Source of the DNA: Arachnopeziza araneosa
Lineage: Eukaryota; Ascomycota; Leotiomycetes; Helotiales; Arachnopezizaceae
Assembly (NCBI GenBank): GCA_003988855.1
Contig: QYAI01000030.1
Location: 124,001 to 188,000, forward strand
Direction of reading: 5' to 3'
DNA length: 64,000 bases
This document shows positions 10,602-23,209 of this stretch, in pieces. The position numbers and the translations under genes were made by a program. The first letter of the stretch is position 1, and every line of letters starts with the position of its first letter. Under the pieces are notes generated by a model. It did no database searches. It was not told the DNA's origin and saw only the letters and a program-made list of their open reading frames with translations.

Positions 10602-11699
10602 CTAATCGACATCAGGAACAGGCAAATGGTTCAAGAGTTTGACCTTTCGTCCCAATTTCTTCAGAGCTTTCATCGCATTTTCATCTCTCAGCTTCTCGGT
10701 TTCCTTCTCTGAAACGAGTACGAACTCGTGCTTCAAAATTTTACTTCCTTCCTTGACACTGTACTTCTTCGCTGTTTCTAAGTCTGCTAGAGAAAAATCA
10801 ACGATAAGAGATTGCTTGACACCGAAGACTGCGTCAGAAGTTTCGTATGGATCGTTTCGGAGGTACAAAGCTCTGTGACCGAAAAAGTCAGCGAAACTAC
10901 AAGATAAGAGGGTACCAAGAGACGTACGTGATCAGATGATCCCACCCAGGCTTCTCAAACATAAAATGCATATGCGCCGGTCTCCAAGGATGCCTCTTCA
11001 ACAGCTTCAACAGCTGCCCCACAGGTCCATCGTGTGGAATGGGATATGGCACAGGTACAATCGCTTTGAACCAGAAATCGCCATTCTTGTCACTCTTCAT
11101 CACACATCTCCCATCTGGCCCATCTCTATTTGCATGCTGGACATCATAATGTCCTGTACTATCCGTTTCCCAGATATCAATCTTGACACCTTCAATCGGG
11201 TTTCCTTGTACATCTTTGATCGTACAAACTATCAGGCAAGGCTCTCCTTCTGGGTCATGCGACATCTCATCTCCGTGTACCATATCCTCGGCTTCATGTG
11301 TGTGGAATGGACCGAGAACAGATCCCTCTGTCGAGGCAGGTGGTTTGGGATGATCGATTGCATCAACAAGGAGGGAAAGACCAAGGATATCGGAAAGGAG
11401 TATAAATTCCTGTCGCAGACGTCAGTCTTTGGTCTTCCTCCATCTTCAGACACCAAACATACATGTCGCACATCAGTGGTAATCTGCCCAACCCGAACCA
11501 GAAAGTTCAACGCAGCCATCCATTCATTGGTACTCAGTCTCGTCTCTCGTGCAAAGTCATGCAGATGGGTAACCAATCTTTCCATGACATATGTAAGCCG
11601 TTGGTCTGAGGATTGCGAGTTGATGAGGATGGTATTCTCAGTGATGTTGTCGATCGTCAGATCCTTCATCGGAGGTACATTGATGCTTGCTGGATCCAT
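10602..11699 (-). CDS. Intradiol ring-cleavage dioxygenase (catechol/hydroxyquinol 1,2-dioxygenase type)
   Basis: Three exons (11463-11699, 10928-11409, 10602-10872) with introns of 53 and 55 bp splice to 990 nt, 329 residues. The N-terminal helical part is followed by the catalytic fold. The Fe(III) ligands of intradiol dioxygenases are all present: Tyr167 in GHYDVQ, Tyr201 in PYPIPHDGPVG, and His225 and His227 in RPAHMHF, with the conserved Arg222. It should open catechol, hydroxyquinol or a similar diol between the hydroxyls to give a muconate or maleylacetate-type product in the cytosol. No signal peptide is present, which separates it from the secreted fungal intradiol enzymes. Neighbours are a P450 on the same strand and the aldehyde dehydrogenase, fitting an aromatic degradation locus. 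The substrate cannot be fixed from sequence. Confidence 0.93.
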
Positions 11700-12391
11700 A
11701 TTCGGCTACTAGTATGTGATCTTGAGATCTGCGAGCTTGAGAATGATTTCGAGAGGGGTTGAAGAAGGAGCTTGAAGCTTTCTCGGGGAGGAATGTGGGG
11801 AGCTGCGGGATTTGGTTAGAGTTTGAATTGGGGAGTTCGAGAGAGCTTTTGGTTTGAAGAAGCTGCGAGACAGCCCACTTACTTATATGAGGAGCCATCA
11901 TGAGATAGCAGGAAAGAGTAATTGGTGTTGGTTTGTTTGTAATGATTGCAAATGGGTTGGCGGATTTTTCGGATCCTCGAACGGCAGAAGCGCGTTGTGG
12001 GGAACCCCTGAAGTTGACAAAATCCTAGCACGTGACTTTATAGTCATTTATATCTGATAAATTAAACAGATATTTTGGTTCTCTGCGCCTTGGAACGCCG
12101 AATAGACTGTTAGAGAATGAAGATGGTGTAAAAATAGTTCAACTGGTTTTCCTAAACCTCCCATTTCTCGCCACTCGGCTGCTATTTGTTTCGCATAGCC
12201 GTATGGTTTATTCCGCCGTTATATGAAGCCACAACCTTCAAACCAGACAGTATTTGATTATTTAATCTTCTTGAAAACCGTTTTACACTTCAGTTTAATT
12301 GGGAAAACTGTCTATGAGACCCCAAGCTCGTAGGTAGATAACACCATCGACTGGTCAATATACCTTCTATTTCCATCTAATCGTATCCCGT
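11700..12391. other. Intergenic, promoter side of the dioxygenase gene
   Basis: No gene seen. A CACGTG hexamer sits at 12029-12034, about 330 bp upstream of the dioxygenase start. Confidence 0.45.
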
Positions 12392-14034
12392 TTATCTACT
12401 CTTGAACATAATTTCCGCAGTCTGATTGACATTAAACCAAACATCATCCAGCGAGCTTTGAGGTCTGCTCTCCCCTGCTTTCAACTTCAAGTCATAATTC
12501 TGAAGGATATAAGCCAAGAGGATTTTGATCTCTACAGCAGCAAAGAATCGTCCCTATGAAAGTCAGTTTTGCATCAAAATCTTAACAAGAATTTACTCAC
12601 CGGACAGGCATGTGTTCCGTGGCCAAAATCAAAAGTCTCAGCGGGACCTGTGGCTCCAAACTGATGCCTGTTCTCTTCTCCATCTTTTTGGCGCATCTTG
12701 GCGAAACGAAACCCATCGAAAACTTCTGGTGGTGGAGATAAATAGAGTATGTTTGAGTTGTTGATTGATAAGCTGTAGAATCCGAATGAAACTCCAGCGG
12801 GAATGGTTTGGCCAGTGCTCAGAGTCAGCGGCTCAACGGTCAGCCGCATTGGAGCAACTTTAAGTACGTTAGCTTATTGCGGACAAAGACGATTTACATA
12901 TTTACCTATGGTAGCAGGGTTTATTCTCATGCTCTCCTTCATAAAACTGTCCATATTTTTCAGCTTCATTAGATCCGCTTGTGTCAATTGTCCGTCGCAT
13001 TCTCGCAGTACACTCTCTAATTCCTCTCGTAACGGCTGTTGGTACTCTGGTCTCGTCGCCAGATCATAGATAATGTGCGTCAGTGCTTGAGTAGTGGTAT
13101 GTATCGAAGCCCATGAAATACCAAGTTGATGTCTCACCAGACTTTCAACTCTCATATGCCTCGGAGCAATGTATTTCAGCATCCAAGTTGCCAAGGACTC
13201 TTCATCCTCCTCTCTTTTAAGGCCATTCATCTTAGCGTCTAGCTGCTCGGTGAACAAAGGAGTGAGAAAAGCTTTGGCCCGCGCTCGTTGCTGCAGTACT
13301 TTTTTTGTTTGTGGAAGGTAGGGGGTGATGTACGGACGCAACCAAGTTGGATAATGCGTAGTGGTCGTAAGCAGAGCAAAAACATCATTAGACCATGACG
13401 TCGTCAATGAAATCCATTCCTCTTCTCTGGAGAGTGGTTTCCCAAGGAACATACGTCCGCTTACTATGGATACTAAGCGATTGATCTTGACGTATGTTGG
13501 AAGTGGAGTCCAGTCATTGACGTTGCCGATTACTTCTTTGAAGGCGAATCCTGTTTCTTCCTGCAAGATAGGAATTGTAGCTGCCTTCCGGCCGAGATCA
13601 ATTTTCAACGCCTTGATTGCTGCCAGTGTATTGGTTCCCATCTTACTGTAGTGTCCAGCGGCACGTTTAAATAGCTCTCGAGCAGCTGAAGCTTTGCCTT
13701 CAGGGAGCGATTTGACTTCATCAATCATCTGAATCGGGAGAATCACCATTGGTGGCGATGTTGGTATGGCAAATCCACATTTTGGGTACTATAAATTGTT
13801 ACTATTTGCTTATTCTCACTTGGTTTCGCGTGTTACTAATTCCGTTCCTTTCTTCAGTGCCGCACGAAGATCGTTGCTTTCCCCCACAATTTGGAAATCA
13901 CCAAATCTGCGCTTTTGAGACCAGATGGTGGCGGCAAACAGAGCTAGAAACACTCCAGCAGCTCGAGCAACAAATGATAGCCATTTAGTATTTTCCGGAT
14001 TCAGAGGACTTAGTAGTTCAAATACCAGCGGCAT
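12392..14034 (-). CDS. Cytochrome P450 monooxygenase
   Basis: Four exons (13837-14034, 12906-13788, 12601-12857, 12392-12553) with three introns of 47-48 bp splice to 1500 nt, 499 residues, normal for a microsomal P450. An N-terminal hydrophobic anchor (about residues 18-38) is followed by the P450 fold. The ExxR motif is ESMR (351-354). The PERF-like motif is FDGFRF. The haem loop is FGHGTHACPG with the thiolate ligand at Cys445. His in place of the usual Arg in this loop is known from several fungal P450 families, such as those resembling ent-kaurene-oxidase-type enzymes. Location is predicted in the ER membrane, needing a P450 reductase. The substrate is unknown. The dioxygenase on the same strand suggests hydroxylation ahead of ring cleavage, or a secondary-metabolite role (inference). 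Confidence 0.93.
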
Positions 14035-15887
14035 GATTCACAAGTTTCAGCTGGAGGTATGTCTAAAAAATTAATAAGACGAAACCGACGCCCGCCATTC
14101 CGGCCCCACGTTACTGGCACATATATACAAAATGGAGCAGACTGTGCCGCAGAAGAGAGTTTCTCCTGAAAAAGTTCCAGACCCAACGTTCTCAATCGGA
14201 TTCTTTCTCGGCCACGGAATGCTGCTCCCTGTTAATCCACCCTTTCTCTAATACGAAACGCGCACAGGTTGCCCTGATTTGCTGATGTGAAGATAAAACA
14301 TCCCATATTTGACGTAAAAATACGGATCTGGCGACCCTTACGTGGCTGTCACTATCGGGACACTCAGGCTTGGCCATACACGCTGCTTGGCGCGGATGAT
14401 GCTCTGTTCGGACCCGGCGTCGAATTTGGGCCATTTCTTATTCGGTGGATCGTATGTATGTAAATAAGCTTAATATACTACGTCGCTAAGAATGAGAGCC
14501 CAGAAGGGCCAGGACCCCTGAAAATGAGAGCCTGGCATTGGCCAAATATCCGCAGCTTACAGGGCTGTTGTTGTGTTCTTGAACAGACATCATGCAAAAG
14601 ATAATATTATGCTTACCAGAGAAAAAGGAAGCAGATTACTCTTTAGGTCAAACTTTTCCTCGCGCCAAGCTGGTTTCCGCATGTCTTTTTGCCTCTGCAG
14701 AGGATTAATGAGTCCCGGTCGTGAATGCACTCTTTCACGATAGCATTTGAAATCATCGACCAATTAATCAGTACCCCAGTCTTCTTGGGGCGGAACGGCT
14801 TCGAAGGATCATTCAATGTTGCATCACGAATGCACCGCGCGTCCGATAAGACTCCCTTAGCGCAAATGACAGCACATACCTTTGGTCCAGGCTTGACGGG
14901 ATGAACCAGGGAGAGGTATGATATTCGGCTATTCTGTTTGGTGCATTGGCACGGGTTTGAACTCACTTTATCAGTTCCTCGTGTTTCGAGCTCGGGGGAC
15001 CACTGGTCAGATCAGGTTATTGGAATTTGACAACGGATAGCGGCATCAAAAGTGGAACTCAGTGGGCCGAGAGTCACCGAAGCAGAAAAAATACAAGGAC
15101 TTCGTCGAGGGAGTTTAGACATGATTTCCCTTTCGTTTCTTTACAAGCACCCACGCAGCCAAGAAGCTGACAAACTTTAGCCTCAGCCATTTATTCACGC
15201 CACTTTTTGAACGACATTTCTTGCGGCTAGGGAAATCTCACTTCCAATTTGCTACTTATTCCTCCAGGCAACGTCGCATTCAGACACACCAAAAGAATTC
15301 ACACCCATCAAATTAAACTGTCGCAATTAGGACATTGAACTTGTTCGGTTGAACAGCATGATCCAAAGATTTTAGGCAGAAGCGACCCCCAATCGCTTGT
15401 CAAGGATGTATCTTCTTTCAGATAGTGCTGATACACCTTTCATTGACTGGATTGAGTAAATACTGATATTCTATCTAATCATCAACGATTCGCTACTTCT
15501 TGCTCGCAAGCCAACTACTTGTAAGCTGATGCCTGTTCGAAGTCATTCATTAGAAACAATAGTGATCATGCCGTTAGAACTGGGCGATTCGCTTTGAGTA
15601 ACTTTCTCTACTCCGAGAATCCCTCCGTCCCATTCATTGCACTGCCAGACTCAACCCACCAGTGGTATATTACTCCCGCCATCTCGACATTTGCTTCATG
15701 AAAGCTCATCCTGGTTGGGTGAGTAGGTAGGTAGGATGTACCCTGATATGACTGCCTAGCTTGGTGAACGCTTCTGATGCGGTGGCGTATTGAGTCAACA
15801 TATTTGACATTTGTATATCCAACTACTGAGGCCCTGTTCCTTCATATCCAGCAAATGAAACTGTAACGACAGATCCCCCCTTCACTC
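14035..15887. other. Intergenic stretch, 1.85 kb
   Basis: No gene was recognised. A 107-codon minus-strand open frame (14643-14966) matches no family I know and has no clear coding character. The lower end carries the P450 promoter. Confidence 0.45.
14121..14128 (-). promoter_or_regulatory. TATA-like box of the P450 gene
   Basis: GTATATAT on the minus strand lies about 90 bp upstream of the P450 start codon at 14034. Position and sequence fit a TATA element, but no transcript start is known. Confidence 0.35.
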
Positions 15888-17667
15888 TCACCTTCCTGGT
15901 GCTCTTCTCCGATTTACCAACGGAGTCACCCGCCGGCTCAACATCACCGGGCTCCTGACTCCTGCGCTCACTTCACTAGCTGGCAATTCAACGGGAGCCA
16001 ACGTTTCTGATGGAGCATACATTGACGCCTTTGAGACTCGCCGGGAGCGTGTAGGCGATTCATGTGCTTCGAGTTCTTGCATCTGGGAAGCGGGCTCAGC
16101 TGCACTTAATTCATAGGTTAGTCCCGACGACGAAGTTCGCTGGTTTTGCCAATTTGAAGAAGACTCTGGCGCCACCTTCTCCACCAACATTTGTGCCACT
16201 ACTGCGTGATGGTTTGAAACTGCTCCCATCACCGCTGTTCGTCCAAGACGATCCTTTGCCATAATATTAGCGCCATGTTGGATCAAGTGCCGCACTACCG
16301 CCTCATGTCCTTTCTCAGATGCCAGCTGCAGCGCCGTCCGTCCAGTATCACTTCGCGCTTCAAGATCTGCACCCATCTCGACCAGTTGTCGGACGACTGC
16401 TGACTTTCCATTGTAGGCCGCGACATGTAGTGCTGTGAATCCCGAGCGCCCTCTTATCTCGACAAAGGGAAATTTTTCAAGCAAAATTTGGACTACCGAC
16501 TCATGTCCGTTGAAGGCGGCTATATGAAAAGCAGTTGACCCTGAGTCATCCATTGCTTTCACATCGGCCCCATTCTCTAATAGTAGTCGAACCACGGTTG
16601 TGTGGCCCGTTCGAGCTGCACTATGTAGCGGAGTCCGTCCTTCACTCGACTTTATCTTGGGATCGGCACCACCATTCAAAAGCACCCGGACAACCGCCTC
16701 ATGACTACAGTCAGTTGCCACATGCAGTGCCGTGCATCCAGAAGAACCCTCATAATTGATATCAACTCCCAAGTTCAGTATAGCTTGGACCTTCTTGGCA
16801 TCCCCTTTGCTTGCCGCGCGATGGAGATCGGTATTGGAGTTGAAGAATTTGAAGAATATAGAGTTCATTTGTTGGCGCGGTACCTTTTTGCTTCTCCCAG
16901 ACGATGCTTTGGACATCACCGACTCGGCATAACCGTCATCATCAAGTATACTGCGAACTTCGCTCGGCCTTGAACTAGGACTAAAGCTGGGCCTACTTGC
17001 GGAGGTCGGAGGACGAAGAGACTTTGAATCACAGTCCAGTTCTTCCCAGAGAAGTTTACTGTATCCACCAGTCGGACTGTAGGTAGGTGTGTCCACTGGC
17101 TCACTTACGTCGATCAAATCGCCAATGAATGTATCAGTATTTAGGATTCTTTGGATATCCGGACTACATTTTCCCTCAAGTTAGTATGCTTCAAATGTAC
17201 GCAGTGTGATATCCAACGTCTAAGTACCTATTTATTGCTCTCATTAATAATAAGATATCGGTCAAATATCTCTGGATTTGTTGTAGAAGTCCCTTCACCA
17301 ATGCTTCATTACCCGAAAAAGCAATGCTCCTAGTGCGAAGTTTCTCTCCGGCTGCTATCTGATTTCGAACACATCTCTCGGCTTCTCTCTCAAGAGCAGA
17401 AATCGTGGAATCGCAGCTAATTTTCGCATTCGTAAAAGCCTCTTCAAGTCGAATTTGTGAGACGACGCGAGATGATAGAGAGTGAGCTTGGCTGAGCAGT
17501 AATTGAATGTCTTTCAAGCTTGCGCTGATGGCTGAGCACTCATGGTTGATAGATGGGGTCGTCGTACCCGTGCCGTATTTTTTGATGATATTCTTTGTTG
17601 CTTTCACAAGTTCTGATAAAATGAAGACCTGGGATGATGCCGCTGGGGTCATCGATCGTGGATCCAT
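15888..17667 (-). CDS. Ankyrin-repeat protein with helical N-terminal domain
   Basis: Two exons (17228-17667 and 15888-17163) with a 64-bp intron give 571 residues. Residues 1 to about 145 form a predicted helical region that resembles the N-terminal domains found before ankyrin or NACHT modules in fungal signalling proteins. A low-complexity Ser/Pro linker follows. About seven ankyrin repeats run from residue 256 to 487, each with the TALHxAAxxGH..VV..LL..GAD pattern. The tail (about 490-571) is Ser/Glu/Arg-rich. No enzyme domain, signal peptide or membrane segment is visible, so it is likely a cytoplasmic scaffold with unknown partners. A consensus GTAAGT at the GAC-GTA-AGT codons (near 17117) raises a small chance of a further intron, though no acceptor at normal distance supports it. 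Confidence 0.85.
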
Positions 17668-19511
17668 AGTCCGTCGTGAGAATCAAACCATGTGGATGCT
17701 ATCATGATAGGGAAGTGGCAGGAAACTCTGCGGTGCGGCTGAGGGATTCAAGTCATGCGGTTATTTGAGGCTTTCAAGTGTTACACCTGAACGAGGAAGT
17801 GTGGCTTATGGCTTCTGTACAATCGCTCGATTCAGTCGACCCAGGTTTCACCGAATTTACGCCGCTTCTTGAACTACCCAGGTCGCCATTCTATTTTTTC
17901 TGTTCCGGAACCAAAGAGTTCAAAATTGACCACCATGCTCCATAAACGTAGTCCGAAATTAAAAGAAAAGGATCAAATTACGACGTTCTGAGTCGAAACC
18001 TCATCAACACCAGAACTTGGAATATTGAAGCCACTGATACGTTGGATCCGTGCGTTCCGAGAACCACCGAGATGCAACCAGTCACACAACTGGATGCTAC
18101 ATTCTATGCAGTTGTCTGTACTCTCATCACATTCACCGCCTGCCAGTGCAGTTTGCCCATTCTTTCTGAAGAAGCCTGTCGGCTCGAGTTGTACGGATTG
18201 CGAGAGACTTTACGAGGAGGAGCTGACATATTCTGGGGCTGAACTTCACATCATGCAGGGTTATCTTTGAGCGTCTCACCAATCAGGGATGACACGGCTC
18301 ACAGCAATTCATATCAGCGCTAATCGCATCTCCCGAAACTCGTTAAGTGCCGTGGAACCAAATCCTGACGACAATGGACGGGGAGACACGACACAAACAG
18401 AGTAGGAATCATCTAGAGAAGGCCTAAAGTGCTCTCGATTTTTTTTGGTTCGATGTCTTATTGACTGACCTATAGCCTCATATGCGGCATTTTCTGATAC
18501 TTCCAACACTGCATGTCGGTGGCTGTTGAATTTGAAATTTATCGAATCTGATTCAATTTCAGAAAAGGCAGCGCCTTGGCGGCTTTGAGCTGAGTCCTGC
18601 ATCTTATCTCGTGGCACCAAATGCATCGTTGTACTTCTCACATCCAATGAATTCAGGCGCCACCATGTCACTCAGACACAAGTGTGTACAGAGGCATGGC
18701 AGTCTGCATATGCTCAGAATATTCTGCTGAACTAGCGCGATGGATAGGCTTTCTCGATCTTTTGTCCTGAACGTTAGGCTTCTTTGTTATCTTGAGGCTC
18801 AGATATAGATACACGACCATAGGGGATTTAAGTGGAGAATACTGCGCCATTTCCAGTGAGCCTCAGACGAAGGGCAGCCAATTATGAACATGGTTACTTT
18901 GTGTCCCTCCGCCAAGACTACACACGAGAAGGATGAAATGAATATATTTCTTGGCAGCGGCATGCGAACACATTCCCGACCGTCGAATAATGAGAAGCTG
19001 TTTCTGGAGTCTTGGAGGCGCCCGAAATGCCTCCATCACCTTAGACCAAAGAGGCTGAAACCTTCTTACATTGTTTGTCTTTGCCGCGTTGAGGCTCTGT
19101 CTCGTGCATTGAAACTGTTTTTTTCTTTCCAATCATCTGAATCCTGTTGCTAATTTTCCCCCGGTGAAAGCCTTGGGCTGTTGGGTTGGAGCTCTGTCAC
19201 ACTGCTTTCGGATCTTGTGGCTGAAGCTGAAGGACATGACTGCTGCTGCGGCAGATGCGTTCCCCTACCCTAGCATACTCAAAACTCAGCTTGCGGCTCT
19301 CGTGAGTAAGTAAGCACTCCATTCCCTCTCTCCTGCGAGCCGTTTCACACTTCAATTATCAGGCAACCCCTCCACCACTCCAAGATCACTTGCAACTCGC
19401 TTTTCTCAATAACTCCGAAGTTCTCGGGTTCAATATATTCTCTCCTGACACCTTTCTTTGCCGTGGTGAAACGGGAAATCGTAATCTTGTAATCAATCAC
19501 GAGTGTCCAAG
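17668..19511. other. Intergenic stretch, 1.84 kb
   Basis: No gene was recognised. Small open frames at 18025-18270 (plus) and 18309-18671 (minus) show no family features. It separates the divergently transcribed ankyrin and permease genes and should contain both promoters. Confidence 0.45.
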
Positions 19512-21256
19512 ATGGAGTCGAAGATGGCAACAGCGATGCTAGAGCCAATTGATGACGATCTAAATATCGATCATGACGAGAAAGTACTTTTGTCTTTGGG
19601 CTACAAGCAAGAATTCAAGAGGGAGTTCAGTCTTTGGACATCCTTCTGTGTCAGCTTCGCCGTGCTAGGCTTGCTTCCGAGTTTCGCGTCAACATTAATC
19701 TTTGGCATGGGTTATGCTGGAACTGCTGGTTTGTTGCTCCTTCCGGATTGTAGCATTGACAGACTGAGCTGATGTAAATCTCTTTTTAGGAATGGTGTGG
19801 GGATGGATAATTGCGATGGTCTTCATCCAATGTGTCGCCTTGAGCTTAGCTGAGCTTTGCTCATCAATGCCAACGAGGTCAGACTCCAATTACCTTACTT
19901 CTCTCTCATATTCTAATTTTATTCTTACAGTGGTGGTCTATACTATGCATCAGCTGTTCTTGCGCCTGCAGGATGGGGCCCAGTAGCATCTTGGGCGACT
20001 GGTTGGTCCAGCTGGATTGGACAAGTTACAGGCGCACCATCGGTCAACTACTCACTATCAGCGATGATTCTTGCTGCTCGATCAATCACTAATCCCGAAT
20101 ACGAGTCTACAAACTATCAAATTTTCCTTCTCACCGTTCTCATGATGGTAGCCCAGAGTTGCGTTAGCAGTATGCCGACAAAGTGGATTGCAGTGTTCAA
20201 TTCTTTCGGATCTACTTTCAACATGATTGCAGTAGTTGTTGTCATCGTTCTTATTCCAGCATCCGTCGAAACGACACCCAAATTTGAGCCAACCTATCAG
20301 GTATGGGGTAGTATTCAAAATGGTACAGATTTCCCTAATGGCATTGCTATCTTGATGAGTTTCATCAGTGTCATGTGGGCCATGTCAGGATTCGACGCAC
20401 CTTTCCATCTGAGTGAAGAATGTGCCATCGCTGATGTTGCCTCTCCGCGCTCTATTGTTCTTACTTCCACGATTGGAGGCATATTTGGCTGGGCTTTACA
20501 AGTTGTCGTTGCATACACAGTCGTCGACATTTCCGCAGTTCTTGACTCCGATCTCGGCCAGCCGTGGGCTGCATACTTACTTCAGGTCTTGCCACAAAAG
20601 ACAGCGCTTGCAATTCTCGCATTGACGATCATAGCTGGCTTCTCTATGGGCCAGGGTTGTATGGTCGCAGCATCAAGAGTTACTTATGCGTACGCCCGTG
20701 ACGGTTGCTTCCCCATGTCACAATACTGGCGGAGTGTGAATAATCATACCCAGACACCCGTCAATGCTGTATGGTTCAACTGCACTGTAGGTATCCTACT
20801 CTGTCTCCTTATTTTCGCTGGAGAGGAAGCTATTGGGGCCATCTTCTCTGTTGGAGCTATTGCATGCTTTGTTGCATTTACGATCCCCATCTCTCTGCGG
20901 GTTTTCTTTGTCGGAAATAGATTTCGACGTGGACCTTGGCACCTTGGAAAGTTTGGGAAGCCGATCGGGGCAGCTGCTGTTGGGTTTGTCGCTCTAATGT
21001 TCCCGATATTGTGCCTACCGCCTTCGACAGGGAGTGATCTCACGTAAGTCTTCCAATCACCCATCTTTAGTAGTTGTTAGCTGACTTTGTTAGCCCTTCC
21101 AACATGAATTGGACCTGTCTTGTGTATGGAGCTCCCATGCTTTTCGCTTTACTCTGGTATGCCATTGATGCTCGCAAGTGGTTCAAGGGACCAAGGGTTA
21201 ACATTAAACATGCTATGTATGGTCAAGTTATCAAAGAAGATGGGAGAGGGGTTTAA
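19512..21256 (+). CDS. Amino-acid/choline/GABA-type permease (APC superfamily)
   Basis: Four exons (19512-19728, 19790-19877, 19931-21043, 21094-21256) with introns of 61, 53 and 50 bp splice to 1581 nt, 526 residues. About twelve hydrophobic segments follow a charged N-terminal tail (LSLGYKQEFKREFSLW, typical of fungal GABA/choline-type permeases). Further landmarks are GMGYAGTAG and SLAELCSSMPTSGGLYY, the latter being the conserved APC motif formed across the second intron. It should sit in the plasma or vacuolar membrane and import an amino acid, GABA or choline-like amine with protons. The start at 19512 is the first ATG of the frame. Its position after the aldehyde dehydrogenase and dioxygenase region could mean shared nitrogen or aromatic catabolism, but a 1.8-kb gap and the ankyrin gene intervene. 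Confidence 0.93.
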
Positions 21257-22139
21257 AAGTTAGGTTGGGGTTGGTTATTGGTATGGTAATTGCTTAATTG
21301 TTGCTCGCATGTCGAATGCTGGTCAGTGTGCATTGTATGAATCATTTTGTTTAGTTTTACATAGCTAGATATTTTATGACAGCCTTGATTTTGCGGCTAC
21401 TGTGCTATATATAACTCCATCAAAATCAACCTCGAAGAAGCAACAGCTGACACTCAATTGGACCCAGGTAAGATTACATACACCTTCAAGTAGTATTGGC
21501 AAAACTTTATCACGTGCTTGCCACCCTCATGTTCCAAGCCACCGTTTTCCATTATAACTTTAGGCGTTTCTATCAAACTGAATTGGTCACTTTATTACTT
21601 TCATTACTACCTTGCGTCTTTAGATGGTTGTATAAGTAACCACTAAGAGACGACAACAAAACTCTTAAGCAGCTGGCCAGTAGAATATTTACCAATACTT
21701 GCATATGCAGAATCCTTCCCAGACGAGTTGCACAAGACTCTCCGATTTCCTTTCTGAGTTCTCTGTGGCTCCTTCTGAGATTTATACGCCCCTTCACAGC
21801 TTCTCATCATTTTTCATCGAGTTCAGTTCAAGTAAGCTCTCTAAAAAGTAAATGATGCCAGACCTATAACTGAAATCGTCGAGGCGCTACTGTGTAAAAG
21901 CACCTAGGTGAAGAAGCCCGCACCGCATCCCCTTTTGTTTCCAGCTCATCCAAAAAGGCACGTAATATATACTCTCGGAATCTTTTATCATATCTTGTAC
22001 TATTATTTTATATATAGGTGCAATGCCATCAGCGTTCTTACCAGCACTGCTTGCTTCTCCGGTAAGAGAACACGATGCTTTCCAGGTTCATTCAATCGAG
22101 TTTGATATTCTTTTGAGAGTCTGGAAATTTCGCAATATA
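21257..22139. other. Intergenic stretch
   Basis: No gene seen. CACGTG at 21511-21516. Confidence 0.45.
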
Positions 22140-23209
22140 TCAACTTGTCGCGGAAGGTATGTGGCTGAATCTTGATATGACTATAGGGGTGTTCGTTCCA
22201 AATATGAAATTCGAGACGCCAAATTGACCGAATATAAGAATCTTAGCAGATCCAAGCGGGACTCTTGTGAGTTCTTCCAGCGCTGAAATGAGAAGTATCT
22301 CTTCTTCGGTTTCAAGATTGTCTAATCCATCAAGCACGATGTAAATTGATACGCGTCGCTGTCCCAGTATTCGAAAGAACGCTGAACAGAGGAGCGCGTG
22401 GACCTGAGTAGTACACAAAGGTCCTGACGGGAAGCCGTTTTGATATTCACTCTCGTACTGACTCTTTAACTCTCTGAAAGTAACGGAATCCTGTGAACAG
22501 AGCTGACGTAGAAGACTAGCTATGTCACGAGACGAGACTCAGTCACGCGACGGCTAGGGTTAGGGCTAGGCTAGTTAGTAAGCAAGACCGATTCCTTTAA
22601 AGGAACCGGCACAGTAGCTAGCAATGGATCAGCTTTTCCTCTGACTTCTTCTTCTCTTGTCTCCCAACAAGCTAGGATCTCGGAGGCTGTTGTAAAAGGT
22701 GGCTTGCAATAGGAATACAAAACCATTGAGCTTGTGGGCTCGCCGTACGGTTTCAATGGGAGATAGTATGGCCTATTCTGAAGCGCACGGATGATTTGAG
22801 ATCTGCCTTTTGTTAGCCTAAGCGCGAGCAGAGTCTATCCAACCCCTTACATCATAACGCTTTTCCCTGTCCCTTTATCACCCATAAGGAGTAACGTTGG
22901 TTGGTGGCTCTCGGAATACCAACTTTTGAAGCAATCTATTTTGTATATCCAGCTCCACGAGTCGAAGGCATGAGAGAGGAGGCAGGCTTCATGGTAACGT
23001 TGGTAAGGCTCAGTGCTGACCCACTGGAGTACCTTCACTCGTTTTTCTGCCAGTGACTCATCTTACTCAGTCAGCTAGGAACTCTGAATTTCCAATCAGG
23101 CTGCGAGGAACTCACCTATCACTAGCCTAGACGATAACTTAACGCGGTTCAATATTTCTCGCGCTGTTTGTTCCAGGGTTGCGATGCGGAGAGACGTCTG
23201 TTCAGCCAT
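22140..23209 (-). pseudogene. NACHT (NLR-type NTPase) gene, broken
   Basis: From an ATG at 23209 the minus strand encodes a helical start (MAEQTSLRIATLEQTAREIL). A 54-bp intron follows, then VLQWVSTEPYQRYHEA, the usual lead-in of fungal NACHT proteins, and the Walker A motif GDKGTGKS. A 48-bp intron (22803-22850) joins this to SQIIRALQNRP and SSMVLYSYC. The frame then stops at TAG 22571-22573. Beyond it a separate frame resumes with DIASLLRQLCSQD and the Walker B motif YIVLDGLDNL, ending at TGA 22140. No intron joins these halves in phase, and the intervening 100-170 bp looks inserted. After Walker B only about 40 further residues remain, so no C-terminal repeat domain survives. NACHT proteins act in nonself recognition and cell-death signalling; this copy is probably dead. 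Confidence 0.78.

Noticed and set aside
10936..11712. A 258-codon plus-strand frame across the dioxygenase gene
   Set aside because: It is antisense to three exons that encode all metal ligands of an intradiol dioxygenase.
17085..17118. A possible extra intron (GTAAGT..CTACAG) in the ankyrin gene
   Set aside because: It would be only about 32 bp, and the frame reads well without removing it.
22552..22570. GGCTAGGGTTAGGGCTAGG, resembling telomere repeat
   Set aside because: Only one TTAGGG with partial neighbours; too short to claim an interstitial telomere.
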